Source: an uncultured Bacteroidota bacterium (lineage in GTDB: Bacteria; Bacteroidota; Bacteroidia; 2-12-FULL-35-15). From it: a DNA stretch of 13,810 bases. The notes under the pieces are model-generated. The model was not told the origin of the DNA. It saw only the letters and a program-made list of their open reading frames with translations, and did no database searches. Shown in pieces: positions 7,238 through 13,810 of this stretch. How positions within the stretch are numbered: the stretch's first letter is position 1; every line of letters starts with the position of its first letter. The stretch spans positions 1 through 13,810 of the forward strand of contig CAIRRW010000531.1 in the NCBI GenBank assembly GCA_903881065.1, given 5' to 3'. A program made the translations under genes and the position numbers.

Positions 7238-8914
7238 ATGCAAAAGAACTTAATTATACGATTTCTATTATTGATTATTCTGATTTCTACACAAACAAAC
7301 AAGTTGTTTGCACAACTAAGAAGTTTGGATTCGAATATTGTGATTAGTGTTGGAGAATATCGCCCCAGTATTACAGATGCGAACAAAATAAATGAAAATC
7401 CAGTAGTAGTTGATTCTACACAAAAGCTACTTGTTAAAGGTTATAACATCTCCTCTCAGAAAATCAATACAGGCTTTGATGTGGCTCCAATCCCTGCGGC
7501 ACAGATGGTGGGAGAGCCCCTAACAAAACTTTATAACGCATTGGTGAAAATCGGTTATGGAAATTACAACACCCCTTATGGAGAACTTTGGTATAATAAT
7601 CTTCGCTCTAAAGAGTCTTCTTATGGAGTACATTTGAGACATTTTTCTTCTTCTCCGTTTCTTATAAATAAAGATTTTGGCTTCCCCGGTTTTAGTGATG
7701 ATAATATAGGATTATATGGCAAGAAGTTTCTGAAAGAGCATACACTTTCAGGCAATTTTGATTATTCAAGAAATCTTGTTCATCTATATGGGTATGACGC
7801 AAATCTCCAATCCTTAAATAAAGATGCAACGGTTCAGCGATTCAACTACTTTGGTGCAAGCGCCGATTTGGCAAGTCATTACACCAATGATGCAAGATAT
7901 AATCATGATATAAAAATCGGTTATTATAATCTCACAGATTTATATAAGGCTTCAGAAAACAATATTAAAGCGACTGGGTTTGTTCAAACAAAAATTGATA
8001 AAGAATTTTTGAGAATTAATGGGCTTGTTGATTATTACAATTATAAAACCTCAAAAGATACCTTTAATGATATGATGGTTTCATTGAATCCGAAATTTAT
8101 TGCAGCGGGAGAAAAATATCATGCATCTATTGGCTTTACCGCCACTATGGATAAATTAGAAGAAACGAAATTCTATATTTATCCTGATATTGACTTAAGC
8201 TACAATGTGGTTGAGAATATCATTATTCCTTACGGAGGTATATCTGGAGGCCTGCAGAAGAATAGTTTCAAATCAATTACAGACGAAAACCCATTTGTTT
8301 TGTCTGCTTTAAAAATGGCAAATACTAATCAGCGATATAATTTATTTGGTGGAATTAAAGGAAACATCACAAATCAAATTACTTATAACGCCCGCGCTTC
8401 TTATATTGATATTGGGAATTTGGCAATGTATGTTAACGACACAAAAGACTTATTAGCAAATCGTTTCAATGTAATTTATGATGACGCTAAAGAACTAAAT
8501 GTACGTGGTGAGGTAGGCTATCAGTATCGTGAAAAATGGCGATTCAACTTAAGTGGCGATTATTATAATTACAAAATGACTTCTGAATTAAGAGCTTGGT
8601 ATATGCCTCAAGTGAAGGTAACTTTGACAGGAAATTATAACATATCGGATAAAATAATTGTTAAAGTTGATCTATTTTATCTAGATAACCAATATTATAA
8701 AACTATTGCCAATGCAGATACTCCAAACCCAACTCCAGTAGCTAACCTACTGAAACCTTTGTTTGATGCTAATCTTGGTGGCGAATATAGATATAACAAA
8801 AAACTGGGATTCTTCATCAATATAAACAATATAGCTAATGTGCGTTATTATAGGTACAGCAATTACCCTAATCAAAGATTTAATGCAATGCTAGGTCTTA
8901 GCTATTCCTTTTAA
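7238..8914 (+). CDS. Plugless TonB-receptor-like outer-membrane beta-barrel protein
   Basis: The protein has 558 residues, with a signal peptide ending KLFA25 before Q26, then many alternating aromatic/polar strands typical of an outer-membrane barrel. Its C-terminus has the last strands common in TonB-dependent receptors (ININNIANVRYYRYSNYP ... GLSYSF) with terminal Phe, the signal read by the Bam machinery. At 558 residues there is no room for a full plug plus a 22-strand barrel, and no TonB box or plug motifs are visible; the N-terminal region (about 26-100) is short and carries APIPAAQMVGEPLTKLY, which leads directly into the barrel. Automatic annotation would probably call it TonB-dependent receptor, but the sequence supports a smaller barrel or porin-like protein. 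The pairing with the TPR gene, 24 bp upstream, suggests a joint role. The cargo is unknown. Confidence 0.75.
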   Translation: MQKNLIIRFLLLIILISTQTNKLFAQLRSLDSNIVISVGEYRPSITDANKINENPVVVDSTQKLLVKGYNISSQKINTGFDVAPIPAAQMVGEPLTKLYNALVKIGYGNYNTPYGELWYNNLRSKESSYGVHLRHFSSSPFLINKDFGFPGFSDDNIGLYGKKFLKEHTLSGNFDYSRNLVHLYGYDANLQSLNKDATVQRFNYFGASADLASHYTNDARYNHDIKIGYYNLTDLYKASENNIKATGFVQTKIDKEFLRINGLVDYYNYKTSKDTFNDMMVSLNPKFIAAGEKYHASIGFTATMDKLEETKFYIYPDIDLSYNVVENIIIPYGGISGGLQKNSFKSITDENPFVLSALKMANTNQRYNLFGGIKGNITNQITYNARASYIDIGNLAMYVNDTKDLLANRFNVIYDDAKELNVRGEVGYQYREKWRFNLSGDYYNYKMTSELRAWYMPQVKVTLTGNYNISDKIIVKVDLFYLDNQYYKTIANADTPNPTPVANLLKPLFDANLGGEYRYNKKLGFFININNIANVRYYRYSNYPNQRFNAMLGLSYSF

Positions 8915-8932
8915 TTGGAAACACAATTAAAA
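8909..8932 (+). terminator. AT-only hairpin overlapping the barrel stop codon
   Basis: A perfect 9-bp inverted repeat, TTTTAATTG (8909-8917) and CAATTAAAA (8924-8932), with a 6-base loop spans the TAA stop at 8912-8914. It has a single G-C pair and no following T tract on the plus strand, so termination would be weak; some read-through into mgtE is plausible. It may also be chance in AT-rich DNA. Confidence 0.3.
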
Positions 8933-8989
8933 TAATCCGCAATTATAGAATACATTTAGAAAATTGATAATTTCAAAATATTACGACAG

Positions 8990-10384
8990 GTGCAATTTGA
9001 ATTAACTGAAGATTTCTTATTACAGCTACGTAATGCTATACATAAGCAAGACGGGGCTTTTGTTAGTGAGCAATTAGAAAACCTATACCCTCCTGATGTA
9101 GCTGACATTTTCAACAAACTGGAGATTGAAGAAGCTAAATTCGTTTACAAACAATTGCACGAGCAGGTTGCTACAGATGTACTAATAGAATTAGAGGATG
9201 ATGTACGTGAGAAATTTCTAGCTTCCCTAACATCAAAAGAAATAGCAGAGCAGTTTATTGACAATATGCATTCGGATGATGCAGCAGATGTAATAGCTGA
9301 ATTACCTGATAAGATTCAGGATGAAGTACTTTCGCATATTGAAGATAGCGAGCAAGCTAGTGATATTGTTGCACTTTTAAATTATGATGAACACACTGCT
9401 GGAGGATTGATGGCAAAGGAGATGGTTCGTGTTCATGTTAATAGCGACACACTCGAATGCGTTCGTGAAATAAGAAGACAGAGTGATGCAGTGGGTCATA
9501 TCTATACAATTTATGTGATTGATGATGATGAGAAGTTACTTGGTTTGTTGTCATTGAAGAAATTGGTTATATCCCCTACACGCTCCAGAGTAGCAGATAT
9601 ATATGAGTCTAAAGTAATATCTGTTAAAACGAATACTCCAGATGAAGAGGTTGCAGACATCATGGACAAGTATAATCTAGTTGTAGTACCAGTAGTAGAT
9701 GGTCTTGGAAGATTAGTAGGCAGAATAACGATAGACGACATTGTAGATGTTAGACGTGAAGAGGAAACGGAAGATGTACAGAAAATGGCAGCGATGGAGG
9801 CGCTGGATGAACCTTACATGAGTACCCCATTCTTAAGAATGATTAAAAAAAGGGCTGGGTGGTTAGTGATAATTTTTATTGGTGAAACATTAACAGCCAC
9901 TGCAATGGTTTTCTTTCAGGATGACATTTCTAAGTTAGTAACTCTTGCCTTGTTTATTCCTTTAATTATTTCAAGTGGAGGGAACAGTGGCTCACAAGCA
10001 TCTACACTTATTATAAGAGCTTTGGCATTGGGAGAAATAACAATTCGTGACTGGTGGAGAATAGTTAGAAAAGAAATTTCAACAGGTCTAACAATCGGTC
10101 TTATACTTGGATTGATAGGTTTTATAAGAGTTGCATTATGGCAATATTTCACGCCAATATATGGCGACCATTGGCTCTTAATAGCATTTACAATAGGCTC
10201 TGCTTTAGTCGGGGTGGTAGGCTGGGGCACTTTAATGGGAGCGTTACTACCACTCTTTTTAAAACGTATTGGTTTAGACCCTGCTGTTTCATCTGCTCCA
10301 TTGGTAGCAACATTAGTAGATGTTACTGGAATAATAATATACTTTAGTGTTGCCATGCTATTCTTAAAAGGGGTGTTATTATAA
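8990..10384 (+). CDS. mgtE: MgtE-family magnesium transporter (GTG start)
   Basis: This 464-residue MgtE channel/transporter moves Mg2+ across the inner membrane. The cytoplasmic N domain (1-130) holds SDDAADVIAELP (95-106), part of the Mg2+-sensing acidic surface, and YDEHTAGGLM (132-141) leads into a CBS pair (about 137-258). The membrane domain from about residue 290 has five helices, with the conserved GGNSGSQ (330-336) and the pore Asp in ATLVDVTG (D444). Start choice: the frame has a stop at 8957-8959 and no ATG before the GTG at 8990, which gives the normal family length, so GTG is the start. Its TAA overlaps the next ATG by one base, indicating translational coupling to the dehydrogenase. 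In this family Mg2+ binding to the N and CBS domains closes the pore; the 75-bp leader is too short for a Mg2+ riboswitch. Confidence 0.93.
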   Translation: MQFELTEDFLLQLRNAIHKQDGAFVSEQLENLYPPDVADIFNKLEIEEAKFVYKQLHEQVATDVLIELEDDVREKFLASLTSKEIAEQFIDNMHSDDAADVIAELPDKIQDEVLSHIEDSEQASDIVALLNYDEHTAGGLMAKEMVRVHVNSDTLECVREIRRQSDAVGHIYTIYVIDDDEKLLGLLSLKKLVISPTRSRVADIYESKVISVKTNTPDEEVADIMDKYNLVVVPVVDGLGRLVGRITIDDIVDVRREEETEDVQKMAAMEALDEPYMSTPFLRMIKKRAGWLVIIFIGETLTATAMVFFQDDISKLVTLALFIPLIISSGGNSGSQASTLIIRALALGEITIRDWWRIVRKEISTGLTIGLILGLIGFIRVALWQYFTPIYGDHWLLIAFTIGSALVGVVGWGTLMGALLPLFLKRIGLDPAVSSAPLVATLVDVTGIIIYFSVAMLFLKGVLL

Positions 10385-11322
10385 TGAAAATTCTTTTTTT
10401 AGATTCCAACCATTCGATACTTCACGAAACACTTGAAAAAGCAGGGCATACCTGCGATTTGAACTATCATTGGTCTGCAAAAGAAATAATAAATCAGGTT
10501 CATTTATATGACGGAATTGTAGTTCGCAGCAAAATAAAAATCACAAAAGAAATTATTGACAAGGCTGTAAAGTTTAAATTTATTGCCCGTGCAGGAGCTG
10601 GCATGGAAAATATCGATGTTGAATATGCTGAATCAAAAGGTATAAAATGCCTGCATACTCCTGAAGGAAACCGAGATGCAGTAGGCGAACACGCGTTAGG
10701 TATGCTGCTATCTTTGTTCAACAATTTATGTAGGGCAAACAAAGAAGTGCGTGAAGGAAAATGGATACGTGAAGGAAATAGAGGTATTGAATTGATGGGT
10801 AAAACCGTTGGAATTATCGGCTATGGAAATATGGGGAGTGCCTTTGCAGAGCGATTAAGAGGGTTCGGAGTGAAAGTATTGGTATATGATAAATATAAAA
10901 AATGTTTCGGAACTGACAATGTTATAGAAACAACTCTTGAACATATTTTTGAAGAAGCAGATGTATTAAGCCTACATACACCATTGACCAAAGAAACGGA
11001 GTATTTTATAAATGATTCCTTCATAAATAATTTCAAAAAGCACATTTATATTATAAATACGGCTCGTGGAAAATGCCTGAATACAACAGATTTAGTAAAA
11101 AATATTAATTCAGGAAAAGTAGCCGGTGCTTGCTTGGATGTTTTGGAATATGAAATGGTTTCTTTTGAAAACCTTGATTCAAGTAACATGCCGGATGCTT
11201 TTCAATATTTAATTAAGAGTGATAAAGTAGTATTATCTCCTCATATTGCAGGTTGGACAAAAGAAAGCAATGAAAAGATAGCCAGAGTTCTAGCAGAAAA
11301 GATAATTAATCTGAATTCGTAG
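10384..11322 (+). CDS. D-isomer-specific 2-hydroxyacid dehydrogenase (SerA-like)
   Basis: The protein has 312 residues and no regulatory ACT domain, so it resembles the short form of D-3-phosphoglycerate dehydrogenase and related NAD(P)-dependent 2-hydroxyacid dehydrogenases. The catalytic domain is split around a Rossmann domain with G146-Y-G148-N-M-G151 and a potential NAD-selecting Asp in VLVYD. The active-site triad is intact: R228 in NTARGK, E255 in DVLEYE and H287 in SPHIAGW. RAGAGMENID (about 75-84) is the usual substrate-loop region. The ATG overlaps the mgtE stop (TAATG), so expression depends at least partly on mgtE translation. The substrate cannot be read from sequence: 3-phosphoglycerate (serine synthesis) is plausible, but glyoxylate/hydroxypyruvate or another 2-keto acid is possible. 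It lacks the C-terminal dimerisation domain of PdxB, so erythronate-4-phosphate dehydrogenase is unlikely. Confidence 0.85.
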   Translation: MKILFLDSNHSILHETLEKAGHTCDLNYHWSAKEIINQVHLYDGIVVRSKIKITKEIIDKAVKFKFIARAGAGMENIDVEYAESKGIKCLHTPEGNRDAVGEHALGMLLSLFNNLCRANKEVREGKWIREGNRGIELMGKTVGIIGYGNMGSAFAERLRGFGVKVLVYDKYKKCFGTDNVIETTLEHIFEEADVLSLHTPLTKETEYFINDSFINNFKKHIYIINTARGKCLNTTDLVKNINSGKVAGACLDVLEYEMVSFENLDSSNMPDAFQYLIKSDKVVLSPHIAGWTKESNEKIARVLAEKIINLNS

Positions 11323-12594
11323 TTACACGGGTTGCACTACAAGTTGAACAGTATATCGGCTCCTTACCTCCAATAAAATTTTCTTATTTATTGTTAACTT
11401 TTCAATTGTTGCCTGATTGTAATAACGAATAGTAATCAATTCGAGATTGTCATTGTATAACACCCGATACTTTTTCTGCAATGTTTTTATGAGGTTCGGA
11501 AGTTTGCGTTCATCATTGTCAACACTCACAGAGAAGCTTATTGCCGAATTCTGCATTACATTAATCTTCACTTGCTTTTCTGCAAAAAGATTAAATATAT
11601 CACTGAAGTTTTCTTCTACAATAAATGAAAAATCCTTTGGAGAAATTGAAATCAGTACTTGATTTGATTTGAATATATAACAAGGAATAGGCAGATGTGC
11701 CGGCGTTTCACTAATCACCGTACCAATATCTTCAGGATGAATGAATGACTTTACAAACAAAGGAATCTTTTTATTCTGTAATGGTTTTATTGTTTTGGGA
11801 TGAATAACAGAAACCCCATAATATGCTAATTCAATAGCATCTTGATAAGAAATCTTTTCTAGCTTTTGTGTTTCTTCAAAACATTTCGGGTCAGCATTAA
11901 GTACTCCCGGAACGTCTTTCCAAATAGTAACACTTTCTGCATTGACAGTAAAAGCAAGTATTGCAGCAGTATAATCACTTCCTTCCCTGCCTAGAGTTGT
12001 AGTGTAGTTTTCGGAAGTGCCACCAATAAAACCTTGTGTAACTACAATAGAATTTGCAGAGTCATGGAAGTGCGGCAATAAATTTTCATTCACTAATGTT
12101 TGTGTCAACTCCCAATTTATTTTTCCTTCCCTGTATGTATTATCAGTTTGAATACAATCCCTGACATCCCACCATTTACTATTTACTCCAACTTCATTCA
12201 AATAAGCATTCACAATTTTAGTAGAGATAATTTCGCCCATACAAACAATTTTATCATACTCGAAATTATAGTCCAGTGTAGGTTCTTCTTCTATAGCCCA
12301 ATCCAGTTCAACAAAAGTATTATTGATTTCATTGTATATAGAGTGGCTTTTATTTGGAAAGAGTTGATTAATTACATTAAAGTGATATGCTTTTATTTCA
12401 TCTAAAACAGCAGAGGGATTTTCCTTTTTGTAATAAACCGCATTTACCAATCGCTCCAACGCATTGGTAATTTTACCCATTGCAGAAACAACTACAATAA
12501 TATTTTCGTTAGGAAAACGTTTTAAAATATTTGCAACATTCCGAACCGCATCAGCATCTTTGACAGATGCTCCACCAAATTTAAAAACTTTCAT
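11323..12594 (-). CDS. lysC: Aspartate kinase (monofunctional, ACT-regulated)
   Basis: A 423-residue aspartokinase that makes aspartyl-4-phosphate, the first step to diaminopimelate/lysine, threonine and methionine. Seen: N-terminal KFGGASV (5-11, the family's KFGGTSV with Thr replaced by Ala), GEIISTKIV (120-128), QGFIGG (187-192), GREGSDYTAA (202-211), VPGVLNADP (228-236) and ELAYYGVSVIHPKT (255-268), then a C-terminal regulatory region of paired ACT modules (about 305-400) including NVMQNSAISFSVSVDN. There is no homoserine dehydrogenase domain, so it is monofunctional. Lysine or threonine feedback through the ACT region is family knowledge, and the sequence does not tell which effector. 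It lies 9 bp downstream of the GNAT gene and is probably co-transcribed with it. Its TAA directly abuts the TAG of the convergent dehydrogenase gene. Confidence 0.93.
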   Translation of the reverse strand: MKVFKFGGASVKDADAVRNVANILKRFPNENIIVVVSAMGKITNALERLVNAVYYKKENPSAVLDEIKAYHFNVINQLFPNKSHSIYNEINNTFVELDWAIEEEPTLDYNFEYDKIVCMGEIISTKIVNAYLNEVGVNSKWWDVRDCIQTDNTYREGKINWELTQTLVNENLLPHFHDSANSIVVTQGFIGGTSENYTTTLGREGSDYTAAILAFTVNAESVTIWKDVPGVLNADPKCFEETQKLEKISYQDAIELAYYGVSVIHPKTIKPLQNKKIPLFVKSFIHPEDIGTVISETPAHLPIPCYIFKSNQVLISISPKDFSFIVEENFSDIFNLFAEKQVKINVMQNSAISFSVSVDNDERKLPNLIKTLQKKYRVLYNDNLELITIRYYNQATIEKLTINKKILLEVRSRYTVQLVVQPV

Positions 12595-12603
12595 AGACTT
12601 GTT

Positions 12604-13077
12604 TTACAATTTATATTCTTCAATTTCCTTATCGGTAAGTTTACAGTTTATCCATTCCCCATCGAAATGCGAATTCAGCTTTTCATAAAATTTAATAGCA
12701 GGTTCATTCCATTCAAGTACCTGCCATTCCAACCTTTTCACTTTTGTTTCTTTAGCAACTTTAACAACTTCATCAAACAACCTTTTCCCTATCCCATGCT
12801 TTCTCAGTTGCTTTGTAACTATTATATCTTCGAGGAAAATACACTTGCCTTTCCATGTCGAATATTTAATGTAGTATAAAGAGATGCCAACTATTTTATT
12901 GTCCATTTCTGCTACGAAGAATTGAAATATTGGATTATCGCCGAACCCGTCCTTTTCCATTTCCTCAACAGTAACCGTCACTTCAAGCGGGGCTCTTTCG
13001 TATACTGCTAATTCCCTTATCAAGTTTAAAACTTGCGGAAGATCTGCTTTAACACCTTTTCTAATTGTATAATTCAT
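12604..13077 (-). CDS. GNAT N-acetyltransferase, SSAT (diamine acetyltransferase)-like
   Basis: This single GNAT domain of 157 residues looks like spermidine/spermine or thialysine N-acetyltransferases (SAT1/SAT2 type): DGFGDNP (43-49), FFVAE (53-57), YYIKYSTWKGK (68-78), FLEDIIV (81-87), the acetyl-CoA loop Q90-x-x-x-H-G-I-G97, and EWNEPAIKFYEK (122-133), where Tyr131 corresponds to the usual general acid. Members transfer acetyl from acetyl-CoA to a primary amine such as a polyamine, or to a lysine analogue. It is the first gene of an operon with lysC (9-bp gap), which makes a lysine-like or amine substrate attractive, but this is inference. The ATG at 13077 sits 16 bases after a perfect -7 element. 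Confidence 0.85.
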   Translation of the reverse strand: MNYTIRKGVKADLPQVLNLIRELAVYERAPLEVTVTVEEMEKDGFGDNPIFQFFVAEMDNKIVGISLYYIKYSTWKGKCIFLEDIIVTKQLRKHGIGKRLFDEVVKVAKETKVKRLEWQVLEWNEPAIKFYEKLNSHFDGEWINCKLTDKEIEEYKL

Positions 13078-13093
13078 GGATTAAATTGTCAGG

Positions 13094-13101
13094 CAAAGGT
13101 A
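13094..13101 (-). promoter_or_regulatory. Bacteroidota -7 element (TACCTTTG) for the GNAT-lysC operon
   Basis: On the minus strand TACCTTTG is a full match to TAnnTTTG, the same octamer found ahead of the retropepsin-like gene, and again with exactly 16 bases to the ATG. No standard -33 element is evident. It would drive GNAT and lysC together. Confidence 0.5.
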
Positions 13102-13159
13102 TTTATTTCTTTGAAAAGGGAGAGTCCATTTTAAAGTGCCGAACATAAAAGATAATTGC

Positions 13160-13167
13160 GATATTTG
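13160..13167 (+). promoter_or_regulatory. Possible -7 element (GATATTTG) for fbp
   Basis: GATATTTG has one mismatch to TAnnTTTG and lies 22 bases before the fbp ATG, in the 112-bp divergent gap shared with the GNAT-lysC operon. It is a weak call without a -33 partner. Confidence 0.3.
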
Positions 13168-13189
13168 CACCTCGAAATTAAATAACAAA

Positions 13190-13810
13190 ATGAGCAGAGT
13201 AAAAACATTAGGGCAATTTATAATTGAGAAACAAGCTGACTTTCCATTCTCAAAGGGTGAGTTATCAAGGCTTTTGCGTGATATTGGTATTGCATCGAAG
13301 ATAGTGAACCGTGAAGTTACAAAAGCCGGATTAGCTGACATATTGGGTGATGCAGGTGAAATAAATATTCAAGGGGAGAATGTTAAAAAACTGGACGTGT
13401 TTGCCAATGAACAATTTATTGCTGCATTAAGTGCCGGTGGCGAGTGTTGTGCGATAGCTTCGGAAGAAAATGAAAATATTATTCTTGTTGAAAACGACAT
13501 GTCGAAGAATGCAAAGTATGTAGTTGCAATGGATCCTTTGGATGGTTCTTCCAATATTGATGTTAACGTTTCCGTAGGTACTATCTTTTCAATCTATCGT
13601 CGTACATCTCTTACAGGACCAGGAGTTCCTGAAGATTTTTACCAGAGAGGGACTGAACAGGTAGCTGCTGGTTATATAATTTATGGCTCATCCTGTATGC
13701 TTGTATATACTACAGGTAAAGGCGTTAATGGTTTTACACTTGACCCGTCAATTGGTGAATTTTGTTTATCGCATCCTAATATGCAAACGCCAAAAGTTGC
13801 TAAAACATAT
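13190..13810 (+). CDS. fbp: Class 1 fructose-1,6-bisphosphatase (3' partial)
   Basis: The frame is open from ATG 13190 to the window end, giving 207 residues of a family usually about 330-340 long, so roughly the last 130 are missing. It hydrolyses fructose 1,6-bisphosphate to fructose 6-phosphate in gluconeogenesis. The metal site is visible: SEE (E92, E93) and M-D115-P-L-D118-G-S-S-N122-I-D, followed by VSVGTIFSIY (127-136), a class 1 hallmark; GYIIYGSSCMLVYTTGKGV (161-179) is also typical. The remaining metal ligand and substrate-binding residues lie outside the window. The start is supported by the homologous N-terminus TLGQFIIEKQ and an A-rich leader without Shine-Dalgarno. It is divergent from the GNAT-lysC operon. 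It is not the long Firmicutes-type class 3 enzyme, which lacks the DPLDGSSN motif. Confidence 0.95.
   Translation, partial: MSRVKTLGQFIIEKQADFPFSKGELSRLLRDIGIASKIVNREVTKAGLADILGDAGEINIQGENVKKLDVFANEQFIAALSAGGECCAIASEENENIILVENDMSKNAKYVVAMDPLDGSSNIDVNVSVGTIFSIYRRTSLTGPGVPEDFYQRGTEQVAAGYIIYGSSCMLVYTTGKGVNGFTLDPSIGEFCLSHPNMQTPKVAKTY

Noticed and set aside
8915..8989. Mg2+ riboswitch (M-box type) ahead of mgtE
   Set aside because: The 75-base AT-rich leader is too short and shows no multi-helix structure.
9916..10356. Minus-strand ORF of 146 residues inside mgtE
   Set aside because: It overlaps the highly conserved MgtE membrane domain and has no family features; a shadow ORF.
10384..11322. pdxB (erythronate-4-phosphate dehydrogenase)
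   Set aside because: The C-terminal PdxB dimerisation domain is absent; the protein ends soon after the catalytic His.

Overview
The window reads as an ordinary stretch of chromosome from an AT-rich Bacteroidota (Bacteroidetes) bacterium. Four things point there: a C-terminal type IX secretion (T9SS) sorting domain on the first protein; TAnnTTTG-type -7 promoter elements ahead of several genes; A-rich leaders without Shine-Dalgarno sequences; and a plugless TonB-receptor-like outer-membrane barrel next to a giant TPR protein. I cannot place it at genus level. Nothing suggests a phage, plasmid or genomic island: no integrase, transposase, tRNA, att-like repeat or CRISPR array was seen.

Layout. 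(1) 1-2655, +: the 3' part of a large secreted fibre-like protein with about eleven repeats of roughly 17 residues, a peptidase S74 intramolecular chaperone domain, a coiled coil and a T9SS type A sorting domain, closed by a hairpin terminator. (2) 2758-3177, +: a small stand-alone retropepsin-like protein. (3) 3236-3910, -: an FtsE-type ABC ATPase, convergent with (2). (4) 4073-8914, +: an exported TPR protein of 1046 residues followed 24 bp later by a 558-residue outer-membrane beta-barrel, a likely envelope pair. (5) 8990-11322, +: an MgtE magnesium transporter (GTG start) overlapping by one base a 2-hydroxyacid dehydrogenase of the SerA type. (6) 11323-13077, -: aspartate kinase and, upstream in the same operon, an SSAT-like GNAT acetyltransferase. 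The stop codons of dehydrogenase and kinase abut with no base between them. (7) 13190-13810+, +: class 1 fructose-1,6-bisphosphatase, cut by the window end and divergent from (6).

The genes fall into an envelope group (fibre, FtsE, TPR/barrel, MgtE) and a central-metabolism group (dehydrogenase, LysC, GNAT, Fbp). Every intergenic gap is under about 165 bp, so no long stretch lacks a gene. I found no convincing wholly new system. The least explained items are the TPR/barrel pair and the combination of a self-cleaving S74 domain with a T9SS sorting signal in one polypeptide.
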